The translations under genes were made by a program, and so were the position numbers. Below are positions 15,410 to 26,198 of a stretch of 64,000 nt of DNA, one piece after another (positions within the stretch are counted from its first letter, which is position 1; every line of letters starts with the position of its first letter). The notes beneath the pieces are model-generated. The model saw nothing but the letters and a program-made list of their open reading frames with translations, was not told the origin of the DNA and searched no databases. The stretch spans positions 4,473,501-4,537,500 of the forward strand of contig CP107851.1 in NCBI GenBank assembly GCA_036013505.1. Direction: 5' to 3'. Origin of the DNA: Streptomyces sp. NBC_00510 (lineage in GTDB: Bacteria > Actinomycetota > Actinomycetes > Streptomycetales > Streptomycetaceae).

Positions 15410-15811
15410 TCAGCGGGTGGCGTACGGGGCGTCGACGGGGACGATCTCGCGGCCGAGCGGCACCAGGGAGATCGGCACCATCTTGAAGTTCGCGATGCCG
15501 AACGGGATGCCGATGATCGTCAGGCAGAAGCCGATGCCCGCGAGCACGTGGCCGATGGCGAGCCAGATCCCCGCGAAGATCAGCCAGATGATGTTCCCGA
15601 GCAGCGACCCGACGCCCGCGTCGCGGCGTTCCACCGTGGTGCGGCCGAAGGGCCACAGCACGTAGTTGGCGATCCTCAGGGACGCGATCCCCCAGGGGAT
15701 GGTGATGATGAAGATGAACATCAGCAGGCCCAGCAGGGCGTAGCCGATGGCTATCCACAGACCCCAGATGATCAGCCACACGACGTTCAGGACGATGTTG
15801 ACCGCCTTCAT
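15410..15811 (-). CDS. yccF: YccF-domain inner membrane protein
   Basis: 133 residues containing two YccF repeats: WLIIWGLWIAIGYALLGLLMF then TIPWGIASLRIANYVLWPFGR, and WLIFAGIWLAIGHVLAGIGFC then GIPFGIANFKMVPISLVPLG. The repeated pattern (two helices plus an (I/P)xGxA-NxxPFG loop) is diagnostic of the family. Four or so membrane helices. ATG with GGGAGG upstream. Function is not established in any organism to my knowledge. It lies 117 bp downstream of htpX on the same strand. Confidence 0.88.
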   Translation of the reverse strand: MKAVNIVLNVVWLIIWGLWIAIGYALLGLLMFIFIITIPWGIASLRIANYVLWPFGRTTVERRDAGVGSLLGNIIWLIFAGIWLAIGHVLAGIGFCLTIIGIPFGIANFKMVPISLVPLGREIVPVDAPYATR

Positions 15812-15928
15812 TGCCCAAGCCTCCCATGCGTCCGGGGGCCCCGCCCGTCAGGAGGACGGGAGCCGCCGCTCCGTCAGCCGTCCCCCACAGGGCCCGTACC
15901 CGCGGGCGGGCCGGGCCGCACGTGGGCG

Positions 15929-16789
15929 TCAGCGGCGGTGGCCGGCCATCTCCTCGAGGCGGGCGATGCGCTCGCCCATCGGAGGGTGGGTCGAGAAGAG
16001 CTTGGACACGTCGCCGGGGCGGAACGGGTTGGCGATCATGAGGTGGCTGGTGGTCTCCAGCCGGGGTTCGGGCGGCAGCGGGGCGCGCTTGGTGCCCGTC
16101 TCCAGCTTGCGCAACGCCGAGGCGAGGGCGAGCGGGTCGCCGGTGAGGCGGGCGCCGGAGGCGTCGGCCTCGTACTCGCGGGAGCGGCTGACGGCGAGCT
16201 GGATGAGGGAGGCGGCGACCGGGCCGAGGATCATCATCAGGAGCAGGCCGAACAGGCCCGGGCCCTCGTCGTCGTCGGAGCGTCCGATGGGGATCAGCCA
16301 GGCGAAGTTGACGAGGAACATCACCACGGAGGCCAGGGCACCGGCGACGGACGAGATGAGGATGTCGCGGTTGTAGACGTGGCTCAGCTCGTGGCCGATG
16401 ACGCCGCGCAGCTCGCGCTCGTCGAGGAGGCGCAGGATGCCCTCGGTGCAGCACACGGCGGCGTTGCGCGGGTTGCGGCCGGTGGCGAAGGCGTTGGGGG
16501 CCTCGGTCGGGGAGATGTAGAGCCGCGGCATGGGCTGCCGGGCGGAGGTGGAGAGTTCGCGCACCATGCGGTACAGCGCCGGCGCCTCGAACTCGCTGAC
16601 CGGGCGGGCACGCATGGAGCGCAGTGCGATCTTGTCGCTGTTCCAGTAGGCGTAGGTGTTGGTCCCGAGGGCTACGACGAGTGCGACGATCAGTCCCGTA
16701 CGGCCGAAGAAACTGCCGATGACCAGGATGAGAGCCGACATTCCGCCCAGGAGCGCGGCGGTCTTCAGGCCGTTGTGCCGGCGGTGCAC
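15929..16789 (-). CDS. htpX: HtpX-type membrane zinc metalloprotease
   Basis: 286 residues. Two N-terminal helices (about 8-28 and 32-48), the catalytic HELSH at 133-137 with the third ligand in SREYEAD, and two further helices in between identify HtpX, which degrades damaged membrane proteins. [11 protein letters not shown] is a conserved substrate-groove motif. Start is GTG 16789 with GGAGG seven bases upstream; the longer ORF has no ribosome site. Stands apart from the nuo operon by about 120 bp that carry its own promoter. Confidence 0.92.
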   Translation of the reverse strand: MHRRHNGLKTAALLGGMSALILVIGSFFGRTGLIVALVVALGTNTYAYWNSDKIALRSMRARPVSEFEAPALYRMVRELSTSARQPMPRLYISPTEAPNAFATGRNPRNAAVCCTEGILRLLDERELRGVIGHELSHVYNRDILISSVAGALASVVMFLVNFAWLIPIGRSDDDEGPGLFGLLLMMILGPVAASLIQLAVSRSREYEADASGARLTGDPLALASALRKLETGTKRAPLPPEPRLETTSHLMIANPFRPGDVSKLFSTHPPMGERIARLEEMAGHRR

Positions 16790-16908
16790 GGTACACCCTC
16801 CAAGGTGTGCATCAGGAGGACCTTCTCTCCTCGTCCAAGGAGAACCTCCCGTAGGGGCCAACGCCACCGGAGGGGCGTTAGTTCCCTTGTGCACCTTCTT
16901 CCGGGTGC

Positions 16909-18417
16909 TCAGAGCAGGGTGTCGGAGGCGAAGCGGAGGATGAGCTGGGGTGCGCCGGACAGGACGATCCCGACGACGGCGGTGAGCGCGATGGCGGCGC
17001 TGAGCGGGCGCGGCGTGCCGGCCGGGCGGGCGGTGGCGGCCGGTTCCGTCCCGGGCTTGGCGAAGAGCAGGACCGTCCACCGAAGGTAGTAGACGAGTGC
17101 GATGACGACGTTGACGGCCATGACGGCGGCCAGCCAGCCGAGGTCCGCGTCGACGGCCGAGGAGAAGACGGCGACCTTGGCGAACAGGCCGATGACGCCG
17201 GGCGGCAGGCCGGCCAGGCAGAGCAGGAAGAAGGCCATGGCCAGTGCGGCGAGCGGGTGGCCGCTGTGGAGGCCGCGGTAGTCGGTGAGCCGGTTCTGCG
17301 GCGCGGTGCGGGCGACGAGCGCGACCACGCCGAAGGCGCCGAGGTTCACCGCGCCGTACATCAGCGCGTACGCGAGGGTGGTGCCGACCTGGCGGTCGGG
17401 GTCGGTGTACGCGGCGGCGGCGATCGGGACCAGCAGGTAGCCCGCCTGGCCGATGGACGACCAGGCCAGCAGGCGGACCGCGCTGCGCGGGCGGTCGGGG
17501 CGCTGCACCAGGGCGGCGACGTTGCCGACGGTCATGGTGAGGGCGGCCAGGACGGCGACGGCGGGGCCCCAGACGTGCGCGTACGGCCGGAAGGCGACGA
17601 CGGTCACGAGGATGAGGCCGGCGAACCCGGCGGCCTTGCCGACGACCGACAGGTAGCCGGCGACCGGGAGCGGGGCGCCGGTGTAGGTGTCGGGCACCCA
17701 GAAGTGGAAGGGCGCGACGGCGAGCTTGAAGGCGAAGCCGACGACGGTGAGGGCGGCGCCGGCGGCGGCGAGGGTGTCCAGGCGGGGGTCGACGCCCTGC
17801 AGTCCCTTGGCCATGGCCTCCAGGTGGAGCGTGCCGGTGGCGGCGTAGACGAAGCTGACGCCCAGCAGGGTGACGGCGGTCGCGGCGACCGAGGACAGGA
17901 AGAACTTCAGGGCCGCCTCGCTCGACAGCCGGTCGCCGCGGCGCAGGCCGACCAGGGCGAACGACGGGAGGGTGGTCACCTCCAGGGCGATCACGAGGGT
18001 CGCCAGGTCACGGGAGGCGGGCAGCAGCGCGGCGCCGGAGGCCGAGGAGAGCAGCAGGAACCAGAACTCGCCGGCCGGCAGCTCGTCGAGGGTGTGCACC
18101 GACAGCAGGGCGGCGACGAGCGCTCCGGCCAGGACCAGCAGCTGCACGACGAGCGTGAAGTGGTCGGCGACGTAGGAGCAGTCGGCGGGGCTGCCGACGA
18201 GGCAGAAGGTGGTGCGGTCGCCGTCGAGCAGCGGCAGCAGGCTCAGCCCGGCCAGCACGAGGCCGGCGAGGGTGATCCCCACCAGCGGCTGCTTGCGGCC
18301 GTCGGGCAGGAAGAGGTCGGCGACCAGCACGATGAGCGCGGCCGCCGCCACGATGCCGGGCGGGGCGATCGCGGCCCAGTCGACCGACTGGACGACGGAG
18401 GTGGCGAGGGTGCTCAT
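16909..18417 (-). CDS. nuoN: Complex I subunit N, second (reduced) cluster
   Basis: 502-residue antiporter-like proton-pumping subunit with about 14 helices. Key features: [21 protein letters not shown] carries the conserved TM5 Glu, and [28 protein letters not shown] the TM7/8 Lys-Pro segment. Start ATG 18417 overlaps the nuoM stop by one base (TGATG). Last gene of the ten-gene reduced operon. It is shorter than the other NuoN in this window (550). Confidence 0.9.
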   Translation of the reverse strand: MSTLATSVVQSVDWAAIAPPGIVAAAALIVLVADLFLPDGRKQPLVGITLAGLVLAGLSLLPLLDGDRTTFCLVGSPADCSYVADHFTLVVQLLVLAGALVAALLSVHTLDELPAGEFWFLLLSSASGAALLPASRDLATLVIALEVTTLPSFALVGLRRGDRLSSEAALKFFLSSVAATAVTLLGVSFVYAATGTLHLEAMAKGLQGVDPRLDTLAAAGAALTVVGFAFKLAVAPFHFWVPDTYTGAPLPVAGYLSVVGKAAGFAGLILVTVVAFRPYAHVWGPAVAVLAALTMTVGNVAALVQRPDRPRSAVRLLAWSSIGQAGYLLVPIAAAAYTDPDRQVGTTLAYALMYGAVNLGAFGVVALVARTAPQNRLTDYRGLHSGHPLAALAMAFFLLCLAGLPPGVIGLFAKVAVFSSAVDADLGWLAAVMAVNVVIALVYYLRWTVLLFAKPGTEPAATARPAGTPRPLSAAIALTAVVGIVLSGAPQLILRFASDTLL

Positions 18418-19988
18418 CAGCTGCCTCCGAGCAGGGTGCGCACGGCCGGGTCGGTGAGGCCGAGCAGGGCGGCGGGCCAAAGGCCCGCGAGGACGGTCAG
18501 GACGACCAGCGGGGTCCAGGCCGCGAACTCGTAGCCCCGGACGTCGGCGAGGGCCGGCGCGGCGTGGACGGTGTCGCGTTCGCCCATGCAGACCCGGCGC
18601 ACGACGAGGAGGAGGTACGCGGCGGTGAGCAGGGTGCCGAAGGCCGCGACCGCGGTGAAGACGAGGTAGGCGCCGCGGTCCAGGCCCGGGGCGGGCTTGA
18701 AGGAGCCGAACATCGCCAGCATCTCGCCCCAGAAGCCGGCCAGGCCCGGCAGGCCGAGGGAGGCGACGGCCGCGAAGGCCAGCAGGCCGCCCATGCGTGG
18801 GGCCTTGCCGTACAGCGCGGCGCCGGTCTGCCCGGCGAGGCCGTCGAGGTCGGTGGTGCCGTAGCGGTCCTTGAGGGCGCCGACCAGGAAGAAGAGCAGG
18901 CCGGTGATGAGTCCGTGGGCGATGTTGGCGAAGAGCGCGCCGTTGACGCCGGTGGTGGTCAGGCTGGCGATGCCGAGCAGCACGAAGCCCATGTGGCCGA
19001 CGGAGCTGTACGCGATGAGGCGCTTGAGGTCGCCGCCGGCGCCGCGGCGGGCCAGGGCCAGGCAGGCCAGCGACCCGTAGACGATGCCGACGACCCCGAA
19101 GGCGGCCAGGTAGGGCGCGAAGGTCTGCATGCCCTCGGGGGCGATGGGCAGAAGGATCCGCACGAAGCCGTACGTGCCCATCTTGAGCAGGACGCCGGCC
19201 AGGAGCACCGAGCCGACCGTGGGGGCGGCGGTGTGGGCGTCGGGGAGCCAGCTGTGCAGCGGCCACATCGGGGTCTTGACGGCGAGACCGAGGCCGATGG
19301 CGAGGACGGCGACCAGTTGCGTGGAGTGACTGAGAGCCGCTCCGGGGCCACTGTCAGTGGCGAGTGCCACCATGTCGAATGTGCCCGCCTTCAGCCCGAT
19401 GAGGAGCAGGCCGAGCAGCATGATCACGGAGCCGAGCAGTGTGTAGAGGATGAAACGGAGGGCGGACTTCTCCCGGTTCTCGCCGCCCCAGCGGGCGATG
19501 AGGAAGTACATCGGGATGAGGACCGTCTCGAAGGCGAGGAAGAAGAGCAGCAGGTCGAGCACGGCGAAGGTGGCGAGCGTGCCCGTCTCCAGGAGGAGCA
19601 GGAGCGCCACGAAGGCCTTCGGGGAAGGACCCGCGGGCATCTTGAAGTAGCTGTAGAGCGCGCAGAGGAAGGTCAGCAGCGCGCTCAGGACGAAGAGGGG
19701 GAGGCTGATGCCGTCGATGCCGAGGTGGATGCGGATGCCGAGGGCCGGGATCCAGCTGATGTCGGTGCTCGCCTGCATCGTCGCGGGGTGGTCGTGGTCG
19801 AAGCCCACGGCGAGGACGATGCTCAGGGCGAGGACGAGACCGGTGACGGTGACGCCGTGGCGCAGCACGGCCTGGTCGGGGTCCTTCCCCCGCAGACCGG
19901 GCGGGGGCGGCAGCAGGGCCGCCGCGGCGCCGAGCAGCGGCAGGACGACGGCGGCCGCGAGGACGTACTGGAGGACGGTGTCGTTCAC
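18417..19988 (-). CDS. nuoM: Complex I subunit M, second cluster
   Basis: 523-residue antiporter-like subunit. LGIDGISLPLFVLSALLTF, FFLAFETVLIPMYFLIARWGG (TM5 Glu) and VKTPMWPLHSWLPDAHTAAPTVGSVLLAG (TM7 Lys and broken helix) mark NuoM. GTG start three bases after the nuoL stop. Should pump protons within the membrane arm. Compared with the full-operon NuoM the central loop is shorter. Confidence 0.92.
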   Translation of the reverse strand: MNDTVLQYVLAAAVVLPLLGAAAALLPPPPGLRGKDPDQAVLRHGVTVTGLVLALSIVLAVGFDHDHPATMQASTDISWIPALGIRIHLGIDGISLPLFVLSALLTFLCALYSYFKMPAGPSPKAFVALLLLLETGTLATFAVLDLLLFFLAFETVLIPMYFLIARWGGENREKSALRFILYTLLGSVIMLLGLLLIGLKAGTFDMVALATDSGPGAALSHSTQLVAVLAIGLGLAVKTPMWPLHSWLPDAHTAAPTVGSVLLAGVLLKMGTYGFVRILLPIAPEGMQTFAPYLAAFGVVGIVYGSLACLALARRGAGGDLKRLIAYSSVGHMGFVLLGIASLTTTGVNGALFANIAHGLITGLLFFLVGALKDRYGTTDLDGLAGQTGAALYGKAPRMGGLLAFAAVASLGLPGLAGFWGEMLAMFGSFKPAPGLDRGAYLVFTAVAAFGTLLTAAYLLLVVRRVCMGERDTVHAAPALADVRGYEFAAWTPLVVLTVLAGLWPAALLGLTDPAVRTLLGGS

Positions 19989-19991
19989 GGC

Positions 19992-21992
19992 TCACGCTCC
20001 GACGGCGACGAGGACGGCGAGGATCACGGAGCCGGCCAGCAGCACGCTGATATAGGTCTGCACGTTGCCCGTCTGGGTGCGGCGCACGAGCGCGCCGAGC
20101 AGCCGGGGCAGTCCGCCCGCGCCGCGGACGTACGTCTCGACGACCTCGCGGTCGAGGAAGCGGACGAGGCCGGAGGCGGCGAGCACGGGGCGGACGAAGA
20201 GCGCCGCGTACAGCGCGTCGAGGCGGAAGCCGTGCGAGGCGGGCTCGAAGAGCGGGCCGAGCAGCAGGCGTCCGGGGTCGCCGGGGTCCCGGGCGGCGGC
20301 GACGTCACCGTAGACCTGTTCGTGGGTCTGCAAGGCGGCGGCCTCGGTGAGCGCCGGCTCCTCGTCGGCCGCCGCGGGGACCAGAGCCCCCATGGGCGCG
20401 CCGCGGCGGGTCGCGGTGGCCTGCCAGGCGCCGTAGGTCGCCAGGATGCCGACGACGGCGAGGCCGACGCCGAGGATCGAGGTGACCAGGGTCGGGGCGA
20501 GCTCGTTGCCGTCGAGCCAGGCGGGGAGGTCGAAGAACTTCGGCACGAGGGAGACGGCACCGAAGGCGACCGTGGGGATCGCCAGCACCCACAGCACGGC
20601 GGTCATGACGGCTGGTTCCTTGCCGTGCGCCTGGGGTGCCGCGGCGCCCTGGCCGCGGAAGGCGAGGAGGAACAGGCGCGTGGCGTAGCCCGCGGTGAGC
20701 ACGGCGGTGACCAGCGCGGCGACCAGGACGAGCCAGCCGACGGCCGAGGGGACGCCCTCGGCGTGGCCGGAGGCGGCGTGCTCGGCCGCCCGCAGCACCG
20801 ACTCCTTGGAGAAGAACCCGGAGAAGGGCGGGATCGCGGCCAGGGCGGCCAGCGCGATGCCCATGGTCCACATGGCGTCGGGGACGCGCTTGCCGAGGTC
20901 GCCCATGCGGGACATCGCGGCCAGCGAGTTGGTGCCGGCGGCGTGGATGACGACGCCGGCGGCAAGGAAAAGGAGGGCCTTGAAGGCACCGTGCGAGACC
21001 AGGTGGAACACGGCGGCGCTGCGGTCGCCGACGGCGAGGGCGGCGGCCATGTAGCCGAGCTGACCGATCGTCGAGTAGGCGAGCACGCGTTTGATGTCGT
21101 CCTGGGCGAGCGCGGCCAGACCGGAGCCGATCATGGTGACGGCGGCCAGCACGCCGAGCACCGCGAGGGTGACGGTGGAGGCCTCGAAGACCGGCAGCAG
21201 CCGGGCGACGAGGTAGATGCCGGCCGCGACCATCGTGGCGGCGTGGATCAGCGCGGACACCGGGGTGGGGCCGGCCATCGCGTCGGGCAGCCAGGTGTGC
21301 AGCGGGAACTGCGCCGACTTGCCGGCGACGCCGGCGAGCAGCAGCAGGCCGACGACGGTCGGGTGCGCGATCCCGCCGTGGGTGGCCGCGGTGAGGATGC
21401 CGTTGATCCGGAACGTCCCGGCGTCGGCGGCGAGCGCGAAGACGCCGATCAGGAAGGGGACGTCGCCGAGCTTGGTGACCAGGAAGGCCTTGAGCGAGGC
21501 GGCCCGGGCGACCTCGGTCTCCCAGTAGTGGCCGACCAGGAAGTACGAGCAGATGCCCATGACCTCCCAGCCGACCAGCAGCACCATCAGGTCGCCGGTG
21601 TAGACGACCAGGAACATGGCGGCGGTGAAGAGGGAGACCAGGGCGGAGTAGGAGGCGTAGCGCGGGTCGTGGCGCAGGTAGGCCGTGGAGTACAGCTGCA
21701 CGCAGGTGGCGACCAGGCCGACGAGGACGGCGATAAGGACCGCGAAGCCGTCGAGGTGCAGGGCGAGGTCGACGGGCACCGAGCCGGTCGGCGTGAGCCG
21801 GGTCGCGGCGTCGGTGGCCGGGCCGCTGCCCTGCCGTACGGCGACGACGACGGCCAGCACGAAGGCGGTCGCGGTGGGCAGCACGGCCAGCGGCCGGACG
21901 AAGCCGGGGGCGGTGCGGCCGAGCAGCAGCCCGCCGACGGCGCCGAGGAAGGGGAGGAGGGGGACGAGGACGGCGAGGGTCGTCAGGGTCAC
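19992..21992 (-). CDS. nuoL: Complex I subunit L, second cluster
   Basis: 666-residue distal proton-pumping subunit with about 16 helices and the long C-terminal lateral helix region. [23 protein letters not shown] (TM5 Glu) and [31 protein letters not shown] (TM7/8) are diagnostic. An extra hydrophilic segment ([20 protein letters not shown]) lies before the C-terminal helices. GTG start overlaps the nuoK stop by 4 bp. Cluster context: reduced nuoABCHIJKLMN. Confidence 0.92.
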   Translation of the reverse strand: MTLTTLAVLVPLLPFLGAVGGLLLGRTAPGFVRPLAVLPTATAFVLAVVVAVRQGSGPATDAATRLTPTGSVPVDLALHLDGFAVLIAVLVGLVATCVQLYSTAYLRHDPRYASYSALVSLFTAAMFLVVYTGDLMVLLVGWEVMGICSYFLVGHYWETEVARAASLKAFLVTKLGDVPFLIGVFALAADAGTFRINGILTAATHGGIAHPTVVGLLLLAGVAGKSAQFPLHTWLPDAMAGPTPVSALIHAATMVAAGIYLVARLLPVFEASTVTLAVLGVLAAVTMIGSGLAALAQDDIKRVLAYSTIGQLGYMAAALAVGDRSAAVFHLVSHGAFKALLFLAAGVVIHAAGTNSLAAMSRMGDLGKRVPDAMWTMGIALAALAAIPPFSGFFSKESVLRAAEHAASGHAEGVPSAVGWLVLVAALVTAVLTAGYATRLFLLAFRGQGAAAPQAHGKEPAVMTAVLWVLAIPTVAFGAVSLVPKFFDLPAWLDGNELAPTLVTSILGVGLAVVGILATYGAWQATATRRGAPMGALVPAAADEEPALTEAAALQTHEQVYGDVAAARDPGDPGRLLLGPLFEPASHGFRLDALYAALFVRPVLAASGLVRFLDREVVETYVRGAGGLPRLLGALVRRTQTGNVQTYISVLLAGSVILAVLVAVGA

Positions 21993-22357
21993 GCTGCGGC
22001 CTCGGCCTTCTCTTCGGGTGCGGAGGGCCCGTCCCCTTCGCCCTGCGGGTCGTGCTCGGCGAGGTCGGTGAGGCGGTCGACGTCCGAGCTGCCCCGGTTG
22101 CGGTACACCAGCAGGACGATGGCGAGGCCGATGCCGATCTCGGCGGCGGCGATGACGATGACGAACAGCGTCAGCGCCTGCCCGGCGTGGAGGGTGTCGC
22201 GGAGCCAGACGTCGAAGGCGACCAGGTTGAGGTTGACCGCGTTCAGCATCAGCTCGACCGACATCAGGACGAGGATCGCGTTGCGCCGGGCGAGGACGCC
22301 GTACAGGCCGACGGAGAACAGGAGGACGGCGAGGACGGCGGGATAGGCGAGATGCAT
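21989..22357 (-). CDS. nuoK: Complex I subunit K, second cluster
   Basis: 122 residues with three helices. [25 protein letters not shown] carries the first conserved membrane Glu, and [21 protein letters not shown] the second, both needed for the proton path. About 22 extra charged residues ([17 protein letters not shown]...) extend the C-terminus beyond the typical 100. ATG start overlaps the nuoJ stop (TGATG). Confidence 0.92.
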   Translation of the reverse strand: MHLAYPAVLAVLLFSVGLYGVLARRNAILVLMSVELMLNAVNLNLVAFDVWLRDTLHAGQALTLFVIVIAAAEIGIGLAIVLLVYRNRGSSDVDRLTDLAEHDPQGEGDGPSAPEEKAEAAA

Positions 22358-22914
22358 CAGCGCTCCCCCGGCTGCTGACGGAACTGCTTGCGGGACAGGA
22401 CGATCGCACCGACGAGCGCGGCGAGCAGGAGCACGGACAGCGCCTCGAACGGCAGCACCCAGTGCCGGAAGAGGATCTGGCCGGTGACCTTGGTGGAGCC
22501 CTGCGCGGCGCCGTCCACGTCGATCCAGGTGGCCCGGAAGGCATCCACCACGACCCACACCAGCGTGCCCGCGGCCGCGACGGCCACGGCCAGCGCCGCG
22601 ATCCGGTTGCCCGAATCGGCGTCCGGGGAGCGGCCGATGGGCGCCTTGGTGAGCATCAGCCCGAACAGGACGAGCACCACGACCGACCCGACGTAGATCA
22701 GCACCTGCACCCAGGCGATGAACTCGGCGGTGAGCAGCAGGTATTCGACGGCGACGCCGCCGAGTGCGACGACCAGCCACAGCGCGGCGTGCACCAGCTG
22801 CTTGGTGGTGACGCTGACGACGGCGGCGGCGAGGGTCGCGACGCCGACGAGGACGAAGACGATCTCGACCCCGGTCGGGGACAGGAAACCGGGGTGGGCT
22901 GCGGAGAGGTTCAC
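22357..22914 (-). CDS. nuoJ: Complex I subunit J, second cluster
   Basis: 185-residue membrane subunit with five helices; [44 protein letters not shown] is the characteristic TM2-3 region containing the pi-bulge helix. GTG start shares GTGA with the nuoI stop. It is 80 residues shorter than the NuoJ of the full operon, which has a long soluble tail. Confidence 0.9.
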   Translation of the reverse strand: MNLSAAHPGFLSPTGVEIVFVLVGVATLAAAVVSVTTKQLVHAALWLVVALGGVAVEYLLLTAEFIAWVQVLIYVGSVVVLVLFGLMLTKAPIGRSPDADSGNRIAALAVAVAAAGTLVWVVVDAFRATWIDVDGAAQGSTKVTGQILFRHWVLPFEALSVLLLAALVGAIVLSRKQFRQQPGER

Positions 22915-23483
22915 GCGTCTCCCCCCGGCTGCCCGGCCTCGGGCTCGGCCTCGGCGGCGGCGACCGCGGCGGCGGCCTTCTCCGCGGCCTTGCGGGCGGC
23001 ACCGAGCTCCTTGGGCTCCTCGGCGGCCGGGTCGAGCGGCGGCGGGGCCGGCACCGTCCACATCCACTCGCGCAGCTTGTCGCGCTCGTGGGTGAGGTCG
23101 AGGATGTCGGTCTCCGCGTACTCGAACTCCGGCGACCAGAACAGGGCGTCGAAGGGGCACACCTCGATGCAGATGCCGCAGTACATGCAGAGCGAGAAGT
23201 CGATGGCGAAGCGGTCCAGCACGTTGCGGCTGCGCTCGCGGCCACCGGGGGTCACGGCGGGCACCGTCTCCTTGTGGGAGTCGATGTAGATGCACCAGTC
23301 GGGGCACTCACGGGCGCACAGCATGCAGACCGTGCAGTTCTCCTCGAACAGCGCGATCACGCCGCGGCTGCGGGGCGGCAGTTCGGGCTGCACCTCGGGG
23401 TACTGCGCGGTGTGCGAGCGCCGGGTCATCGTGCGCAGGGTGACGGCGAGGCCCTTGGCCAGGCCGGAACCGGGGATGCCCAT
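22911..23483 (-). CDS. nuoI: Complex I subunit I (2x[4Fe-4S]), second cluster
   Basis: 190 residues with two ferredoxin motifs, [12 protein letters not shown] and [12 protein letters not shown], that bind clusters N6a and N6b and pass electrons toward NuoB. An Ala/Glu-rich helical tail ([21 protein letters not shown]) follows residue 160. Start ATG 23483 overlaps the nuoH stop by one base. Because NuoE, F and G are not encoded here, this subunit would be the natural entry point for electrons from ferredoxin. Confidence 0.93.
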   Translation of the reverse strand: MGIPGSGLAKGLAVTLRTMTRRSHTAQYPEVQPELPPRSRGVIALFEENCTVCMLCARECPDWCIYIDSHKETVPAVTPGGRERSRNVLDRFAIDFSLCMYCGICIEVCPFDALFWSPEFEYAETDILDLTHERDKLREWMWTVPAPPPLDPAAEEPKELGAARKAAEKAAAAVAAAEAEPEAGQPGGDA

Positions 23484-24445
23484 CAGGAGATCACCACCTT
23501 CACCACGCCGGTGAGCGCGATCTGGGCCAGGGCGAGCGGGATGAGGACGGTCCAGGCGAACCTCTGCAGCTGGTCCTCGCGCAGGCGGGGGTACGTGACC
23601 CGGAGCCAGATGACGACGAAGGCCAGGGCCGCGGTCTTGAGTAGCGTCCACAGCCAGCCGAGGCTGCCGGACCAGGGGCCGTGCCAGCCGCCGAGGAAGA
23701 GGACGGTGGTCAGGCCGCACAGCACGACGATGCCGGCGTACTCGGCGAGCAGGAACAGGGCGAAGCGCATGCCCGTGTACTCGGTGTAGGCACCGAAGAT
23801 GATCTCCGAGTCCGCGACGGGCATGTCGAAGGGCGGGCGCTGGAGTTCGGCGAGGCCGGCGGTGAAGAACACGAAGGCGCCGATCAGCTGCCACGGCGTC
23901 CACCACCAGGCGTACGCGTCGACGATGCCGGGCAGCGAGAGCGTCCCGGCCGCCATGGCGACGGACGCGGCGGCGAGCAGCATCGGCAGCTCGTACGACA
24001 TCAGCTGCGCGGCGGTGCGCAGACCGCCGAGGAGGGAGAACTTGTTGGCGGAGGCCCAGCCGGCCATGAGGGAGCCGAGCACGCCGACGCCCATGACGGC
24101 GAGCACGAAGAACAGGCCCGCGTCGATGTCCTGGCCGACGAGTCCGTCGGGGCCGACCGGGATCGCGATGAGGACCAGGAGGTAGGGCAGCAGCGCAACG
24201 GCGGGCGCGAGCTGGAAGATCTTCCGGTCCGCGTCGGCCGGGACCACGTCCTCCTTCTGCGCGAACTTCACGCCGTCGGCGACGAGCTGGGCCCAGCCGT
24301 GGAAGCCGCCGGCGTACATGGGTCCGAGGCGGCCCTGCATGTGGGCCATGACCTTGTGCTCGGTCTGGCCGACGACGAGGGGCAGGACGAGGAAGGCGAC
24401 GAGCACGGCGAGCAGCCGGAGGATCACTTCGAGGGCGTCGCTCAC
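23483..24445 (-). CDS. nuoH: Complex I subunit H, second cluster
   Basis: 320 residues, eight helices, forming the quinone-chamber floor. [30 protein letters not shown] and [29 protein letters not shown] (the charged loop facing quinone) are diagnostic. It lacks the long C-terminal tail of the other NuoH (445). GTG start overlaps the nuoC stop by 4 bp, so nuoC and nuoH are directly joined; nuoD, E, F and G are missing between them. Confidence 0.92.
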   Translation of the reverse strand: MSDALEVILRLLAVLVAFLVLPLVVGQTEHKVMAHMQGRLGPMYAGGFHGWAQLVADGVKFAQKEDVVPADADRKIFQLAPAVALLPYLLVLIAIPVGPDGLVGQDIDAGLFFVLAVMGVGVLGSLMAGWASANKFSLLGGLRTAAQLMSYELPMLLAAASVAMAAGTLSLPGIVDAYAWWWTPWQLIGAFVFFTAGLAELQRPPFDMPVADSEIIFGAYTEYTGMRFALFLLAEYAGIVVLCGLTTVLFLGGWHGPWSGSLGWLWTLLKTAALAFVVIWLRVTYPRLREDQLQRFAWTVLIPLALAQIALTGVVKVVIS

Positions 24446-25584
24446 GGTGTGCTGCCTCCTTCTGCGTCGTCGTTGCCGGGGGTGTCCGGGGTGGTGCCGG
24501 GGGTGTCGCCGTCCGCGGGGGGCCGCGCGGGTTCGCCGTCCCGGCCCTCGTCCGGTGCGGTCGCGGGTTTCGCCGCGTCGGGCTGCGCGGGCCCGTCGGG
24601 GCTCGCCGGTGCGGCCGGCGCGGGCTCGGCGTCGGGCTGCGCTTCCGCTGCCGGGGCGGCGGCCGGTTCGGGGTCGCGGGGGACGTCCCAGGGAGCGTCC
24701 GGGGTGCGCTTGCGGGGCGTCGCGGGCTCCGCCGGAGCCGCGGGGGTCCCGGGAGCCGCCGGGGTCTCGGCGATGCCGGCTTGGCTGACGGAGCCATCGC
24801 CCGCCGAGCGGGTGCGGCGCGGGGTGGCGGCGGGGGCCGCGGCGGCGGCCTGGCTCGCCGAGCCCTCGGTGACGCTGCGGGTGCGCCGGGCGGGACGCTC
24901 CGCGGCGCCCGCCGCACCGGCCTCGCCGGCGGCACCGGCGGCTCCGGCCGCGCGCGGGGTGCGGGCGGGCCTCGCCGGGGCGGGCGGCAACTGCCCCTTC
25001 AGCGGGCCCCACTCGTTGGGGTCGGGCACGCCCGGCGGCAGCATCTGGCGGCGCTTGGGGCCGCCGTGCGCTGCTCCCGCCGCAGGCTCCCCCGGCTCCT
25101 TGGCGCCCGGCCACGCCTTCGCCACACGCGCCGCCAGGACGAAGTCCTTGCGCAGCGGGTGCCCCTCGAAACCCTCGGGCAGCAGCAGCGGCACCAGGTG
25201 CGGGTGGCCGGTGAAGTCGACGCCGAACATCTCGTGCGTCTCGCGCTCGTGCCAGGCGGCGCCCGCGTAGACGCCGACGGCGGTCGGCAGGGCCGGGGCC
25301 TCGTGCGGGACGGTCGTACGGATCATCAGGCGCCGCACGGAGCCGACCGCGGGGGCCACGACGTGGGCGCAGACCCGGAACCCGGTGGCGCCCTCGTCGA
25401 CGGCGCTGAGCCAGTCGAAGAAGGTGCAGCCGAGGGTGTCCCGGGCGGCCCGCAGGGCGTCGGTCCAGGAGGCGGCGGGGACGTCGACGGTCAGCAGGCC
25501 GTACGCCTCCTCCGCCGTGGCCTCGGCGCCGAAGACCTCGGCGACGGCGTCCGGCTCGGGGAGCCGGTCGAAGGGCGTGGTCAC
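24442..25584 (-). CDS. nuoC: Complex I subunit C with long Pro/Ala-rich tail, second cluster
   Basis: 380 residues, far above the 200-245 usual for NuoC. The conserved domain (about 1-155) includes [22 protein letters not shown] and [11 protein letters not shown]. Residues 200-380 are low-complexity Pro/Ala/Asp with two copies of RRTRSxxxGSxSQA. Such a tail is probably disordered and cytoplasmic. GTG start overlaps the nuoB stop by 4 bp. The frame is uninterrupted and the tail keeps the same start-stop coupling with nuoH, so it is not a fusion artefact of the reading. Confidence 0.9.
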   Translation of the reverse strand: MTTPFDRLPEPDAVAEVFGAEATAEEAYGLLTVDVPAASWTDALRAARDTLGCTFFDWLSAVDEGATGFRVCAHVVAPAVGSVRRLMIRTTVPHEAPALPTAVGVYAGAAWHERETHEMFGVDFTGHPHLVPLLLPEGFEGHPLRKDFVLAARVAKAWPGAKEPGEPAAGAAHGGPKRRQMLPPGVPDPNEWGPLKGQLPPAPARPARTPRAAGAAGAAGEAGAAGAAERPARRTRSVTEGSASQAAAAAPAATPRRTRSAGDGSVSQAGIAETPAAPGTPAAPAEPATPRKRTPDAPWDVPRDPEPAAAPAAEAQPDAEPAPAAPASPDGPAQPDAAKPATAPDEGRDGEPARPPADGDTPGTTPDTPGNDDAEGGSTP

Positions 25585-26198
25585 TTCGCGGCCTCCCCGG
25601 GCGGCGGCGGGGCCTGGACGAGGCCGCTGCGCAGCGCGGCGGTGGACGCGGGCGGGGTGCCCCCGTCGCCGTAGCGTTCGCCGAGCGACTCGCGGGCGAT
25701 CTTCTCCTGGAGCTTGAGGATGCCCTGCAGCAGCGCCTCGGGCCGCGGCGGGCAGCCGGGCACGTAGACGTCGACGGGGATGATCTGGTCGACGCCCTTG
25801 GTCACGGAGTACGAGTCCCAGTAGGGGCCGCCGCAGTTGGAGCAGGCGCCGAAGGAGATGACGTACTTCGGCTCGGGCATCTGCTCGTACAGGCGCTTCA
25901 CGGCCGGGGCCATCTTGTCGGTGACGGTGCCCGAGACGATCATGAGGTCGGCCTGGCGCGGGCCGGGCGCGAAGGGGATCACGCCGAGCCGGATGAAGTC
26001 GTGCCGGGCCATGGACGCGGCGATGAACTCGATGGCGCAGCAGGCCAGCCCGAAGTTGAAGACCCACAGGCTGTAGCGGCGGCCCCAGTTCAGGACCACC
26101 TTCATCGGCTCGGGTGCCAGCCGCGCGAGCGTACCGAGGCGGCGCGGCTCCGGCAGGTACTCGGGAGTGCTCACATCGGTCACATCGGTCACGTCCAT
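25581..26198 (-). CDS. nuoB: Complex I subunit B (cluster N2), second cluster
   Basis: 205 residues. Cluster N2 ligands are present: the adjacent Cys pair in [10 protein letters not shown], then GACSNCGG and [17 protein letters not shown], with an extra Cys, differs from the GVCASSGG of the full-operon NuoB and is closer to small subunits of energy-converting hydrogenases. ATG 26198 overlaps the nuoA end by 10 bp; the N-terminus has a VTDVTDVST repeat. NuoB needs NuoD to build the quinone site, and no nuoD is encoded here. Confidence 0.92.
   Translation of the reverse strand: MDVTDVTDVSTPEYLPEPRRLGTLARLAPEPMKVVLNWGRRYSLWVFNFGLACCAIEFIAASMARHDFIRLGVIPFAPGPRQADLMIVSGTVTDKMAPAVKRLYEQMPEPKYVISFGACSNCGGPYWDSYSVTKGVDQIIPVDVYVPGCPPRPEALLQGILKLQEKIARESLGERYGDGGTPPASTAALRSGLVQAPPPPGEAAK

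Noticed and set aside
18564-22346. 1260-residue plus-strand ORF opposite nuoM/L/K of the second cluster
   Set aside because: Shadow frame made of Gly/Asp/Glu/Arg-rich sequence; the minus strand encodes clear NuoL/M/K proteins.
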